The notes beneath the pieces were generated by a model. The model was not told the DNA's origin. It saw nothing but the letters and a program-made list of their open reading frames with translations, and ran no database searches. The position numbers were made by a program, and so were the translations under genes. This document shows, one piece after another, positions 17,591-26,940 of a stretch of DNA of 64,000 nucleotides. The DNA comes from Paraburkholderia hospita (GTDB lineage Bacteria; Pseudomonadota; Gammaproteobacteria; Burkholderiales; Burkholderiaceae): NCBI RefSeq assembly GCF_002902965.1, contig NZ_CP026106.1, positions 868,001-932,000 of the forward strand. The letters run 5' to 3'. Position 1 is the stretch's first letter; each line of letters begins with the position of its first letter.

Positions 17591-19027
17591 TTACGAAAGC
17601 CCTAGCTGTTGTGCAGTTGCGTCGATGGCCTTTTTCGCCTTCGCCACGATCTCGTCGATCTCGCTCTTCGTGACGACGAGAGGCGGCGAGAGCAGCATGC
17701 GGTCGCCCGTGGCGCGCATGATCAGATTGCCGTTGAAGCAGAAGTCGCGGCAGATCGTGCCGACCTCGCCGCCATTCTCGAAGCGCTTTCTGGTCTTCGG
17801 GTTCTGCGCGAGCTGGATGCCCGCAACGAGTCCCGCGCCCGCCACTTCACCGACGATGGGATGATTCGCGAACGTCTCGCGCAGCGACTGCTGGAAATAC
17901 GGGCCCGTTTCGTTCTTCACGCGCTCGACGATCTTTTCGTCGCGCAACAGCCTCAGGTTCGCGACCGCGACAGCGGCGGCGACGGGATGGCCGGAATACG
18001 TGAGCCCGTGATTGAAGTCGCCGTTCTCGATGATCGCTTTGGCGATGCGGTCGTGCAGGCCGACGGCGCCCATCGGGATATAGCCGCTCGTCAAACCCTT
18101 CGCCATCGTGATGAGGTCCGGTTCGAAGCCGAAATACTGATGCGCGAACCATTCGCCCGTGCGGCCAAAGCCGCCGATCACTTCATCGGCGACGAGCAGC
18201 ACGTCGTACTTGCGGCAGATGCGCTGGATTTCCGGCCAGTAGGTAGAAGGCGGAAAGATCACGCCGCCTGCTCCCTGGAAAGGCTCACCGATAAACGCCG
18301 CGACGTTCTCGGCGCCAAGCTCGAGAATTTCCGTTTCGAGCTGGCGCGCGCGCTCGAGGCCGAATTCTTCCGGCGTCATGTCGCCGCCTTCGCCGAACCA
18401 GTACGGCTGGTCGATATGCACGATGTGCTCGACCTGAGAAGGCATCTGCTCGTGCATATAGCCCATGCCGCCCAGCGTGCCGCCCGCGATCGTCGAGCCG
18501 TGATAGCCGTTCTTGCGCGAGATGACGAACTTTTTCAGCTTCTGTCCTTGCGTCGCCCAATACTGATGGACGATGCGCAGCACCGTATCGTTGCCTTCCG
18601 AGCCGCTATTGCAATAGAAGAAGTGATTGAACGGCGCGGGCGTCAATTCGGCGAGCAAGGCCGACAGTTCGATCACGGGCGGATGCGTGGTCTTGAAGAA
18701 CGTGTTGTAGAAGGGCAGTTCCTGCAACTGATTGTACGCTGCGTCCGCGAGTTCTTTGCGGCCATAGCCGACGTTCACGCACCACAGTCCCGCCATGCCG
18801 TCGATGATCTTGTTGCCATCGGAGTCCCACAGATAGACGCCTTCCGCCTTGACGATCACGCGGCTGCCCGCGCGATTGAGCGCGCCCATATCGGAGAACG
18901 GGTGAATATGATGCGCGGCATCGAGCGCGCGGTATTCAGCCGTGCTGCGTTGCTGTTGCGAAGTACTTGCCTTCGCGGCCGGTTGCGCAGGCTGCACGTA
19001 AGCGATGTCTTCTGTTCTGTAACTCAT
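17591..19027 (-). CDS. spuC: Putrescine-pyruvate aminotransferase SpuC-type
   Basis: 478 residues, class III PLP aminotransferase. Transfers the amino group of putrescine to pyruvate, giving 4-aminobutanal and alanine. Seen: GMAGLWCVNVGYGRKELADAA (about 77-97), FFYCNSGSEGNDTVLRI for cofactor phosphate binding, LLVADEVIGGFGRTGEWF with the cofactor Asp, and the Schiff-base Lys in TMAKGLTSGYIPMGA. The N-terminal 30 residues are low-complexity. Located between potF and puuA, so the cell can use both transamination and gamma-glutamylation of putrescine. Confidence 0.9.
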   Translation of the reverse strand: MSYRTEDIAYVQPAQPAAKASTSQQQRSTAEYRALDAAHHIHPFSDMGALNRAGSRVIVKAEGVYLWDSDGNKIIDGMAGLWCVNVGYGRKELADAAYNQLQELPFYNTFFKTTHPPVIELSALLAELTPAPFNHFFYCNSGSEGNDTVLRIVHQYWATQGQKLKKFVISRKNGYHGSTIAGGTLGGMGYMHEQMPSQVEHIVHIDQPYWFGEGGDMTPEEFGLERARQLETEILELGAENVAAFIGEPFQGAGGVIFPPSTYWPEIQRICRKYDVLLVADEVIGGFGRTGEWFAHQYFGFEPDLITMAKGLTSGYIPMGAVGLHDRIAKAIIENGDFNHGLTYSGHPVAAAVAVANLRLLRDEKIVERVKNETGPYFQQSLRETFANHPIVGEVAGAGLVAGIQLAQNPKTRKRFENGGEVGTICRDFCFNGNLIMRATGDRMLLSPPLVVTKSEIDEIVAKAKKAIDATAQQLGLS

Positions 19028-19061
19028 GTTGCCTCCAGTTGTTTTGCGGATGACGCCGGAC

Positions 19062-20396
19062 TCAGACGTGCAGCAGCAAATGCTTGCGTTCCCACGAACT
19101 GATCACGCGGAAAAACGCTTGGTATTCGGTTTCCTTCAGCGCGAGATACGCCTTGATGAACGGTTCGCCCATGATTTCGGAAAGCGGCTCGCACGCGCCC
19201 ATCAACGTGAGTCCTTCTTCGAGATTGCGCGGCAACTGGTACGGCAATTCATAGCCGTCGCTGGTGAGCGGCTCGGTCGGCGTGAGTCGCTGCGTCATGC
19301 CGAGATAGCCGGCCGCGAGCGTGCCCGCAATCGCCAGGTACGGATTGCAGTCCACGCCCGGAATGCGGTTCTCGATGCGGCGCGCCTGCGGGCTCGAATA
19401 CGGAATTCGGAAGCCGACCGTGCGGTTGTCGTAACCCCATTGCACGTTGATCGGCGCGGCCATGAAGCGCGACAGCCGCCGATACGAATTGATGTACGGC
19501 GCGAAGATCGGCATCAACGCGGGCGTGTACTTCTGCAGGCCGGCGATGTACTGGTTGAAAAGATCGGTCGGCTTGCCGTCGCTGCCCGTGAACAGGTTCT
19601 GGCCCGTCTCTTCATCGACGAGGCTTTGATGCACGTGCATCGCGGAACCGGGTTCGTTCTCCATCGGCTTCGCCATGAACGTCGCGTACATGTGGTGACG
19701 CAGCGCCGCTTCGCGCACCGTGCGCTTGAAAAGGAATACCTGGTCCGCGAGCTTGAGCGGATCGCCGTGCAGGAAGTTGATTTCCATCTGCGCGGCGCCG
19801 ACTTCGTGAATCAGCGTGTCGACCTCGAGTTCCTGAATGTCGCAGTACTCGTAGATATCTTCGAAGAGCGGATCGAATTCGTTCACGGCTTCGATCGAAT
19901 ACGCCTGGCGTCCAGTTTCGGGACGGCCCGTGCGCCCGACGGGCGGTTGCAAGGGCAGGTCGGGGTCCTTGTTCATGTCGACCAGATAGAACTCCAGCTC
20001 CGGCGCGATGACGGGCTTCCAGCCCTTGGCCTTGTAGAGATCGAGCACGTGGCGCAGCACGCGGCGCGGCGAGATCGCGACGGGCGTGCCGTCGAAATGC
20101 ACGCAGTCGTGAATCACCTGCGCGGTGGGATCGACGGCCCACGGAATGATGCGGATCGTCGACGGATCGGGCACGCACACCATGTCGGGGTCGGTGACGC
20201 CCGTGAGCGAGCCGTCTTCGGGATATTCGCCCGTCACCGTCTGGATCATCACGGCTTGCGGCAGGCGCATGGATTCGCCAGATTCGAACTTGCTGCGCGG
20301 AATGATCTTGCCGCGCGCGATCCCTGCCATGTCGGGAATGATCGCTTCGATTTCGGTGATGTGATGCTTCTTCAGAAACTCGTCAATGTCATGCAT
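19062..20396 (-). CDS. puuA: Gamma-glutamylputrescine synthetase PuuA (glutamine synthetase family)
   Basis: 444 residues. ATP-dependent joining of glutamate to putrescine, first step of the Puu pathway, cytoplasm. Glutamine-synthetase fold blocks: VIAPELEFYLVDMNKDPDLPL, GAAQMEINFLHGD, NEPGSAMHVHQSL (metal and ATP site), and WGYDNRTVGFRIP with Arg residues of the active site. An N-terminal IEAIIPDMAGIARGKIIPRSKF region is typical of the PuuA branch rather than true GlnA. The adjacent puuD and spuC support the role. Head of the minus-strand unit with puuD upstream (34 bp gap). Confidence 0.92.
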   Translation of the reverse strand: MHDIDEFLKKHHITEIEAIIPDMAGIARGKIIPRSKFESGESMRLPQAVMIQTVTGEYPEDGSLTGVTDPDMVCVPDPSTIRIIPWAVDPTAQVIHDCVHFDGTPVAISPRRVLRHVLDLYKAKGWKPVIAPELEFYLVDMNKDPDLPLQPPVGRTGRPETGRQAYSIEAVNEFDPLFEDIYEYCDIQELEVDTLIHEVGAAQMEINFLHGDPLKLADQVFLFKRTVREAALRHHMYATFMAKPMENEPGSAMHVHQSLVDEETGQNLFTGSDGKPTDLFNQYIAGLQKYTPALMPIFAPYINSYRRLSRFMAAPINVQWGYDNRTVGFRIPYSSPQARRIENRIPGVDCNPYLAIAGTLAAGYLGMTQRLTPTEPLTSDGYELPYQLPRNLEEGLTLMGACEPLSEIMGEPFIKAYLALKETEYQAFFRVISSWERKHLLLHV

Positions 20397-20430
20397 GATC
20401 GTTCTCTCTGTTTTTTGCGCAGAACGGGGA

Positions 20431-21219
20431 TCAGATATGTGCGCTTGCAGCCGCTGCTGAACCCGTCCTCATGCGCATTCGATCGCGGCACGCCGCGCCG
20501 AACGCACGGAAGATCGCTGTCGATAGTGCGTCGCTCGCGTGTTTCCATTCCGGGTGCCATTGCACACCCAGCGTGAAGGCGCGCGCATGCGTCACGCTGA
20601 TCGCTTCGATCAATCCGTCCGGCGCGTGGGCTTCGGCCGTGAGGCCGTCGCCGAGCCGCTCGACGCCCTGGCCATGCAGTGAATTCACGCGCACTTCGCT
20701 TGCGCCGCCGGCGAGCTTCTGCAACAGCCCGCCTTGCAGTAGATGCAGCGCATGCGAAGGCCCGTACTGCACGTCGAGGTCGTCTTCCTTGTTCTCGCGG
20801 TGGTCGTCATAGCCGTCCACCGTTTGAACGCTTTGATGCAGCGTTCCGCCGAATACGACATTCATTTCCTGAAAGCCACGGCAAATAGCGAGCACGGGGA
20901 TGCCTGCGTCGATTGCGGCGCGCAACAGCGGCAGCGTCGTCGCGTCGCGTGCGGCGTCGTGCAGGGTGCCGGGCGCGCTCGCATGGCCGCCATAACGATG
21001 CGGCTCGACATTCGAATAGCTGCCCGTAAACAGCAGACCGTCGATATGCGCGAACAGATCTTCCGGCGCCTGTCTGTCGCCCAACGCGGGCAGCAGCATC
21101 GCAAGCGCTTGCGCGCCATCGACCACGGCCGCGATGTACTTTTCGCCGGCCACATGCGACGGATGCAGACCCATCATCGTTCTGTCGGCCGTGATGCCGA
21201 CTAAAGGTTTCATTTGCAT
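20431..21219 (-). CDS. puuD: Gamma-glutamyl-GABA hydrolase PuuD
   Basis: About 262 residues, class I glutamine-amidotransferase-like hydrolase that releases GABA and glutamate from gamma-glutamyl-GABA. Nucleophile Cys in VLAICRGFQEMNVVFGG and catalytic His-Glu region in GVQWHPEWKH are present. The frame is open to 21420, but the upstream part is Arg-rich and unlike the family; MQMKPLVGITADR at 21219 (or the ATG at 21213) fits the normal PuuD start. First gene of the minus-strand puuD-puuA-spuC-potFGHI run. Confidence 0.9.
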   Translation of the reverse strand: MQMKPLVGITADRTMMGLHPSHVAGEKYIAAVVDGAQALAMLLPALGDRQAPEDLFAHIDGLLFTGSYSNVEPHRYGGHASAPGTLHDAARDATTLPLLRAAIDAGIPVLAICRGFQEMNVVFGGTLHQSVQTVDGYDDHRENKEDDLDVQYGPSHALHLLQGGLLQKLAGGASEVRVNSLHGQGVERLGDGLTAEAHAPDGLIEAISVTHARAFTLGVQWHPEWKHASDALSTAIFRAFGAACRDRMRMRTGSAAAASAHI

Positions 21220-22158
21220 GACTAACTGGTATTCGTCGTTGACTGCAGGAACGCGGCAAATCATGGTGTGCGTACGCGCGGCACGATTCCGCAACCATGC
21301 GCGGAGCGCAAAGCTACTGGAAGGGTGCTTGCGTGGCAGCGTCGTCAGCGGATCGCGCCGCGCGTAGCAAACAGATACGCTGTCCGGTTCGCTCCGATGC
21401 GCGCGATCGCAGGCGTGCATCGGAGCGTGTCCGGCTTAGGGACGAGCGCAACCGAAGACGCAGCGCGATAACGCGTGCGAAGCATCGACCCGCAAGCGGG
21501 CCTGACAGCGACAGGTGGAAAGGCGCTAGGGCAACAGCGATGCGACTTCGTCGGTATGAACCGCGATGAACGCACGCGCTGAAATAGAGTTGTGACGACG
21601 AACGGAACGGCGCGACAGGATCGTGAAGACGGACAGAAAGCGGCGAAACGCAAGCCTGCCGTTGCTGCCGTCGGCGATGGCGTTGTCAGCGCGAAGACAC
21701 CTCGCGAACTGACTACGATCCCACCTAACCAAAGGGCCTCGGACTCTCACGATTACACTCGACTGGCACGTTGAAAGTATTGAACGCCCCGTTCGGAAAA
21801 CGCGTCGAACGTTTAAAGAAACGGGACGTCAGGTTGTTACCTGTAACGCATTCTTTACCCGTTGCTTCTGCGATGAATCGGGTTGCCGCAGCGAGTAATC
21901 GAATCAGGAAACATCGACCTGTAGTTCAGGATATACGAGTCAAAAAGGCCGTCAAAGTCTTTTTACGAAACTTTGATGAGGGCTTACCCTGAGCCATCTG
22001 TGCACAATAAAGTCAACTTTGAAGCCTGTAGATGCGTAAAAATTTCGTTTCGCTTTCAGGGTTTTCCCCAGAGGCGGTCAATTTAAAGTGATTAGAATAT
22101 TCAACACACGCGCGTGCTATTCGAATGCCGCGCTTTTCGTGAAGTACTACCCGTTTCC
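21220..22158. other. Long divergent control region of the polyamine cluster
   Basis: About 940 bp between puuD and puuR without a convincing gene. Short open frames exist but have Arg-rich shadow composition. Near the puuR side are three copies of the heptamer TCAAAGT: forward at 21952-21958 and inverted at 21970-21976 and 22016-22022, the last forming AAAGT-CA-ACTTT (22009-22020). Local composition falls in GC from about 21780. These are candidate operator sites for the PuuR-type repressor; this is inference. Confidence 0.45.
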
Positions 22159-22722
22159 ATGAGTGCGTCGATGTCAATTGAAGTGGCAACCCGCCTGCAG
22201 TACATCCGTAAAAAGCACGGTCTTTCGCAGCGGGAGCTGGCGAAACGGGCGGGCGTGACGAACGGCACGATTTCGCTGATCGAGCAGAACCGCGTGAGTC
22301 CTTCCGTCGGCTCGCTGAAGAAGCTGCTCGAATGCATACCGATGAGTCTCGCCGAATTCTTCACATTTGAAATCGAGGCCGATCGCACCGTGGTGTCGCG
22401 CCGCGCGGAGATGCCGAATCTCGGCAATGAGCAGATCGAGTTCTATCTGGCGGGCGCGAGTGTCAAGGATCGCAATATGGGCATCATGCGCGAGGTGTAT
22501 CAGCCGCTCGCGGATACGGGCCCGGAAATGTTGCAGCACGCAGGGCACGAGGGCGGCGTCGTGGTCAGCGGTCAGCTCGAATTGACCGTCGACAGTACGA
22601 CGTGGCTGCTCGACCCCGGCGACAGCTATTACTTCGAAAGCCGCTTACCGCATCGTTTTCGGAATCCCAGCGCGCAGCAGGTGTGCGAAGTCGTGTCGGC
22701 CAATTCGCCGCCCACTTTCTGA
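22159..22722 (+). CDS. puuR: PuuR-type XRE/cupin transcriptional regulator
   Basis: About 187 residues. N-terminal helix-turn-helix (residues about 10-60, LSQRELAKRAGVTNGTISLIEQ) followed by a cupin domain (GGVVVSGQLELTVDSTTWLLDPGDSYYFES) as in E. coli PuuR, which represses puu genes and is relieved by putrescine. It sits directly upstream of puuC and divergent from puuD. ATG 22159 is taken because the upstream frame extension is unlike the family; 22171 is also possible. Confidence 0.9.
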   Translation: MSASMSIEVATRLQYIRKKHGLSQRELAKRAGVTNGTISLIEQNRVSPSVGSLKKLLECIPMSLAEFFTFEIEADRTVVSRRAEMPNLGNEQIEFYLAGASVKDRNMGIMREVYQPLADTGPEMLQHAGHEGGVVVSGQLELTVDSTTWLLDPGDSYYFESRLPHRFRNPSAQQVCEVVSANSPPTF

Positions 22723-22819
22723 TTTTTTCGCACACCGCTTCGCGTCAACGCGTTTCGCGCGGCATCGCATCGCGCATGCCGGATGCACTGCGCAGAACGC
22801 TTAACATTGAGGCATCCTG

Positions 22820-24313
22820 ATGGACAAGACGACATTGGCTTACTGGCAGGAAAAGGCAGCGACGCTCGCAATCGAAGGGCGCGCGTTTATCGACGGCGAG
22901 TATCGGCAGGCCGAAAGCGGGCGCACGTTCGACTGCGTGAGTCCCATCGACGGCAAGGTACTCGTGAAAGTAGCCGATTGCGGCGAGGCCGACGTGAACG
23001 CTGCCGTGCGCGCCGCGCGGCATGCATTCCATAAAGGCGTATGGTCCGGCCTCAATCCGCGTCAGCGTAAAGCGAAGCTGCTCAAATGGGCGGCGCTGAT
23101 GCGCGAGCATCTCGACGAACTCGCGTTGCTCGAAACGCTCGATGCGGGCAAGCCGATCGGCGACACGACCAGCGTCGACGTACCGGGCGCGGTGTATTGC
23201 GTCGAATGGTTTGCGGAAGCGATCGACAAGGTCGGCGGCGAAGTCGTGCCCGCCGATCATCATCTGGTCGGCCTCGTGACGCGCGAGCCGCTCGGCGTCG
23301 TCGCAGCAGTGGTGCCGTGGAATTTCCCGATCCTGATGGCATCGTGGAAATTCGGGCCCGCGCTCGCGGCGGGCAATAGCGTCGTGCTCAAGCCGTCGGA
23401 GAAAACGCCGTTGACGGCGATTCGCGTCGCGCAGCTCGCGCATGAAGCGGGCATTCCCGCAGGTGTGTTCAATGTGGTGCCGGGTGGCGGCGAGCCGGGC
23501 AAGCTGCTCGCGCTGCATCACGATGTGGATTGCCTCGCGTTCACGGGTTCGACGAATGTCGGCAAGCTGATCATGCAATACGCTGGGCAGTCGAACCTGA
23601 AACGCGTGTGGCTGGAACTGGGCGGCAAGTCGCCGAATATCGTGCTGCCCGATTGCCCCGATCTCGATCGCGCAGCTAAGACAGCAGCGGGCGCGATCTT
23701 CTACAACATGGGCGAAATGTGCACGGCGGGTTCGCGTCTACTCGTGCATCGCGACATCAAGGACGTGTTCCTCGACAAGCTGGTCGCGGCGGCGCGCAGC
23801 TATGCGCCGGGCAATCCGCTGGACCCGAAGACGTCGATGGGCGCAATCGTCGATCAGGTGCAGCTCGATCGCGTGCTGGGTTATATCGAAGCAGGGCGGG
23901 CCGAAGCGAAGCTATTGCATGGCGGTGCGCGCGTGCAGCAGGAAAGCGGCGGCTTCTATATCGAGCCGACTGTTTTCGATGTGCCGAAACCCGATGCGAA
24001 GATCGCGCGTGAAGAGATCTTCGGGCCGGTGCTGTCGGTGATTACGTTCGATACGATCGACGAAGCCGTGCAGATCGCCAATGACAGCGACTACGGTCTC
24101 GCCGCCGCGGTGTGGACAGCAAACCTGACCACGGCGCACGAAGTGTCGCGGCGTCTGCGTGCGGGCACCGTGTGGGTCAATTGCTATGACGAAGGCGGCG
24201 ACATGAACTTCCCGTTCGGCGGCTACAAGCAGTCGGGCAATGGCCGCGACAAGTCGTTGCATGCGCTCGAAAAGTACACGGAACTGAAGTCGACGCTGGT
24301 GCGTTTGCGCTGA
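22820..24313 (+). CDS. puuC: Gamma-glutamyl-gamma-aminobutyraldehyde dehydrogenase PuuC
   Basis: 497 residues, NAD(P)+-dependent aldehyde dehydrogenase. Motifs: VVPWNFPILMASWKFGPALA (cofactor entry), FTGSTNVGKLIM, catalytic Glu in WLELGGKSPNIV, catalytic Cys in NMGEMCTAGSR, and NFPFGGYKQSGNGRDKS near the end. Converts the PuuB product to gamma-glutamyl-GABA for PuuD. 97 bp after puuR on the same strand. GAGG precedes the ATG. Confidence 0.92.
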   Translation: MDKTTLAYWQEKAATLAIEGRAFIDGEYRQAESGRTFDCVSPIDGKVLVKVADCGEADVNAAVRAARHAFHKGVWSGLNPRQRKAKLLKWAALMREHLDELALLETLDAGKPIGDTTSVDVPGAVYCVEWFAEAIDKVGGEVVPADHHLVGLVTREPLGVVAAVVPWNFPILMASWKFGPALAAGNSVVLKPSEKTPLTAIRVAQLAHEAGIPAGVFNVVPGGGEPGKLLALHHDVDCLAFTGSTNVGKLIMQYAGQSNLKRVWLELGGKSPNIVLPDCPDLDRAAKTAAGAIFYNMGEMCTAGSRLLVHRDIKDVFLDKLVAAARSYAPGNPLDPKTSMGAIVDQVQLDRVLGYIEAGRAEAKLLHGGARVQQESGGFYIEPTVFDVPKPDAKIAREEIFGPVLSVITFDTIDEAVQIANDSDYGLAAAVWTANLTTAHEVSRRLRAGTVWVNCYDEGGDMNFPFGGYKQSGNGRDKSLHALEKYTELKSTLVRLR

Positions 24314-24341
24314 GCGAAACGCGGCGCGCGCCCCACGGTTA

Positions 24342-25559
24342 TCAGGAAGAGACCGAAGGCGCGCGCTGCCGCGCCTGCCGGTGCCCTTCACGCATGCCGA
24401 GCGTGTAGATCATGAGCGCGCCGCTCATGATCGCGAGTTGCCACATCAACAGATCGTTGCCGAGAGCCTTCATCGCAGACCCGGCAAACAGCGGCCCGGC
24501 GATCGAGCATGCAGTGAAGGCGAGCGACAGCACGCGCATGTTGCGGGTTATCGCGAGTTTGTCGCTGCACGCGGCCGCATACATGCCGAGCGTGATGTAC
24601 GCGCTGTTCATGCCGCCGAGCAGCAGCGCGGCTCCGACATAGGCGAGCGACGCGGACGGCGCGAACGAAAACGCGACGATAGCCGCCGTGCTGGTCAATG
24701 CGCAGACGATCACCGTTGCCGCGAGACCGGCGCGATCCGCGAGCCAACCAACGGGAAATTGCAACACCATGCCGCCGATACCGAAGCACGCGAGCATCGT
24801 CGCGGTTTGCGTGGCCGTGAGTCCTCGGCTGTCGGCGAAGAGCGGAAAGAGCCCGTAGAGCGCACCGTCACCGATGCCGCCGACGGCAATCGTAACGAGG
24901 CCGAGGCAAACAATCGGCCCCAGTTCGAGGCGCTTGCCGCGAGCGACCTGTTGTGGCTTCAATGCAGGTGGCGGTGCGGACGAACGTGTGAGCCACAACG
25001 GAATAGCGGCAGCGAGCGTCAGCAGCGAACCCGACACGAACACCAATGTGCCGCTCACGCCACCGTAGACCGCGAGCGCAGGCGCAAGCACGCCCGCCGA
25101 TGCGATCAAGGTTTCGTGAACGCCGACCACTTTGCCGCTCTTGTCGGCGGGCACGAGACTGTAGAGCCAGGTCTCGTTCGCGATCCAGCGCAAGCCGATG
25201 CCGAGTCCCGTCAGCATGCCGGGCAATATCCACGCAGGCCAGGACAAGGCGCCGAACGATGCATACGCGATCAGCGAAGCGGCGAGCCCCAGCGTCACCG
25301 TCAGCTTCGATCCGATGCGTTCGATCAGGCGCGGCGCGAACCACAGTCCGACGAACATGCCCGCCCATTGCGCTGCGGCGAAGAGTCCGGCGCGCGGTGC
25401 ATCGAGCCCTTGATGCGCGAGCCATACGGGCAGGACCATGAAGCCGATTCCGAACTGGCCGATCTGCGAGAGCGTCGAGACAGCCGTCAGCGCGACCACC
25501 GCGCGCCAGCGCACGGGCGGAGCGTTCAAGCGGATCGCGTCTATATCGGCGGCGCTCAT
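24342..25559 (-). CDS. MFS transporter
   Basis: 405 residues, about 12 helices: VVALTAVSTLSQIGQFGIGFMVLPVW in helix 1, a short RLIERIGSKLTV loop in place of the usual DRxGRR, and GLGIGLRWIANETWLYSLVPADKSGKVVG, a feature of the sugar-efflux/YfkF-like MFS branch. ATG 25559 is chosen because GGAGAGGAG lies just upstream and it overlaps the MarR stop by 4 bp (ATGA). It is therefore an operon with the MarR gene, and its substrate is probably the MarR ligand. Converges on puuC with 28 bp between stops. Confidence 0.8.
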   Translation of the reverse strand: MSAADIDAIRLNAPPVRWRAVVALTAVSTLSQIGQFGIGFMVLPVWLAHQGLDAPRAGLFAAAQWAGMFVGLWFAPRLIERIGSKLTVTLGLAASLIAYASFGALSWPAWILPGMLTGLGIGLRWIANETWLYSLVPADKSGKVVGVHETLIASAGVLAPALAVYGGVSGTLVFVSGSLLTLAAAIPLWLTRSSAPPPALKPQQVARGKRLELGPIVCLGLVTIAVGGIGDGALYGLFPLFADSRGLTATQTATMLACFGIGGMVLQFPVGWLADRAGLAATVIVCALTSTAAIVAFSFAPSASLAYVGAALLLGGMNSAYITLGMYAAACSDKLAITRNMRVLSLAFTACSIAGPLFAGSAMKALGNDLLMWQLAIMSGALMIYTLGMREGHRQARQRAPSVSS

Positions 25560-26089
25560 GATGCGCTCCTCTCCGGCATCGGCAGCCCCTGTTCGCGGCA
25601 CTCGACGGGGCAGCCCGCCTTCAGGCATGGCTTGTCGTCGCAGAAGCGGCAAAGCTGCATCGCGTGCGGCGAGTCGCGCGTTTCGTTCCAGAGTATCTTG
25701 ATCAGCAGACCTTCGAACACGTCGCGCTCGCTTTCGTCGAGCCTCGCGGCGATGCGTTCGAGCATGCGCCCGCGCGCGGTGCGCAAGCGGTTCGCTTCGC
25801 GGCGCCCGGTAGCCGTGAGAGCCAACGCAACCGAGCGCTTGTCGCTGCCCGCCTTCTTTTCGACGAGGCCTGCATCGACGAGTCCCGCTACCGCGCGCAC
25901 GGCGGCGGGATGCGAGAGGTCGACGGCATCGCGCAGCAGTTCGATCGACGAGTCGGGGTACTGGCCGATTGCATTGAGTATTGCGCGCGCGGTCGAACCG
26001 GCCAGCGCGGGAATGCTGGGTTGTGCGTTTAGTTCGTCCGTCACCAGAAGGGCGAGCACGCCGAGCAGATTTTCCATGCGCCGGGTCAT
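25556..26089 (-). CDS. MarR-type regulator with a C-terminal five-Cys cluster
   Basis: 177 residues. Winged helix at about 33-95 (ARAILNAIGQYPDSSIELLRDAVDLSHPAAVRAVAGLVDAGLVEKK in parts) and a dimer helix pair after it. Unusual: the last 35 residues hold Cys147, Cys150, Cys155, Cys160 and Cys164 (CRFCDDKPCLKAGCPVEC), able to bind Zn, an Fe-S cluster or sense oxidants. It is coupled to the downstream MFS gene. A perfect 9-bp inverted repeat 28 bp upstream of its start is a likely autoregulatory operator. Confidence 0.85.
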   Translation of the reverse strand: MTRRMENLLGVLALLVTDELNAQPSIPALAGSTARAILNAIGQYPDSSIELLRDAVDLSHPAAVRAVAGLVDAGLVEKKAGSDKRSVALALTATGRREANRLRTARGRMLERIAARLDESERDVFEGLLIKILWNETRDSPHAMQLCRFCDDKPCLKAGCPVECREQGLPMPERSAS

Positions 26090-26116
26090 CGCGTCACCTC
26101 AATGTGTGCACTATGC

Positions 26117-26137
26117 ATATGTGCATGATGCACATAT
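26117..26137. promoter_or_regulatory. Palindromic operator upstream of the marR-MFS unit
   Basis: Perfect inverted repeat ATATGTGCA - TGA - TGCACATAT, the size and symmetry of MarR-family sites. A partial extra half-site (TGTGCAC, about 26105-26111) lies next to it. Located 28 bp before the MarR start and 170 bp before the divergent lipoprotein gene. Confidence 0.7.
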
Positions 26138-26306
26138 ATGGTCGCGATTTCAAGGTGAATTCCGCTGACCCTTTTTTACTTTTTGCGCGTTGCGCCAGGT
26201 CAAAGTGCAGAAATATCCAGTAACGGATTCGTAACTCAATCCTAAGTCTATTGGACTATTGTTCTTCTATTGGACATTGGCATTTTTCATTGGCAGGTCG
26301 ACGAAC

Positions 26307-26888
26307 ATGAACAAGACTCAGGTCACAAGAAAGGTCGCAATGCCGACGGTCCTCGTCGGGGTGTTGCTCGCAATGGGCGGTTGTGCCGTCATCCCGCCCA
26401 GCGGGCCGAGCGTGGTTGCGCTGCCGCGCAAGGGCGAGCCGCTCGAACAGTTCCAGCAGGACGACTACACGTGCCGCGACTACGCGTACCGCAGCACGGA
26501 CGCCAATGGTGCATCGCAGGCGGCCACCAACAACGCGGTGGGCAGCGCGGCTGTCGGCACGCTGGGCGGTGCGGCTGTCGGCGCGCTGATCGGCGCGGCA
26601 GCGGGCAATCCGGGTGCCGGCGCGGCAATCGGCGCGGGCAGCGGCTTGCTGGTCGGCGGCGCGGCGGGCGCGAACGGCGCGTCGTATTCGGCTTATGGCC
26701 TGCAGGCGCGCTACGACGCGGCTTACGCGCAGTGCATGACGTCGAAGGGCAACACCATCTCGCAGCCGCCCGCGCCCGTCTATGCGACGCCGCCTGCATA
26801 CTACGCGCCGGGCCCCGTCTATTACGCGCCGCGTCCTTATTACTATGCCCCGCCGGGCGCCGTTTACGCGCCGTATCCTTATTACTGA
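26307..26888 (+). CDS. Glycine-zipper outer-membrane lipoprotein
   Basis: 193 residues. Lipobox LLAMGGC at about residues 21-27, so probably lipidated. The middle holds a glycine-zipper segment (AVGTLGGAAVGALIGAAAG, then further Gly/Ala turns) like the 17-kDa/SlyB-type envelope proteins. The C-terminal 45 residues are Pro/Tyr repeats (YYAPRPYYYAPPGAVYAPYPYY in overlapping pieces). Start ATG 26307 is chosen for the signal sequence. Followed by a strong terminator. Role is probably envelope structure; no specific partner is visible. Confidence 0.85.
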   Translation: MNKTQVTRKVAMPTVLVGVLLAMGGCAVIPPSGPSVVALPRKGEPLEQFQQDDYTCRDYAYRSTDANGASQAATNNAVGSAAVGTLGGAAVGALIGAAAGNPGAGAAIGAGSGLLVGGAAGANGASYSAYGLQARYDAAYAQCMTSKGNTISQPPAPVYATPPAYYAPGPVYYAPRPYYYAPPGAVYAPYPYY

Positions 26889-26902
26889 TCTGCACGTCTG
26901 GA

Positions 26903-26937
26903 AAGCGTGAGCGCGTCATCCGCGCTCACGCTTTTTT
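26903..26937 (+). terminator. Intrinsic terminator after the lipoprotein gene
   Basis: Perfect 13-bp stem AAGCGTGAGCGCG / CGCGCTCACGCTT with loop TCATC, running into a T-tract (26932-26937). It lies between two convergent genes. Confidence 0.9.
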
Positions 26938-26940
26938 GTA

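Noticed and set aside
19026..20576. A 516-codon plus-strand frame opposite puuA
   Set aside because: Arg/His-rich shadow frame of a well-supported gene; no family features. The same holds for long frames opposite spuC, liuB, liuD, RhmD and the MFS genes.
24381..26168. A 595-codon plus-strand frame opposite the MFS and MarR genes
   Set aside because: Composition is that of a GC-rich shadow frame, and it crosses two real genes and their overlap.
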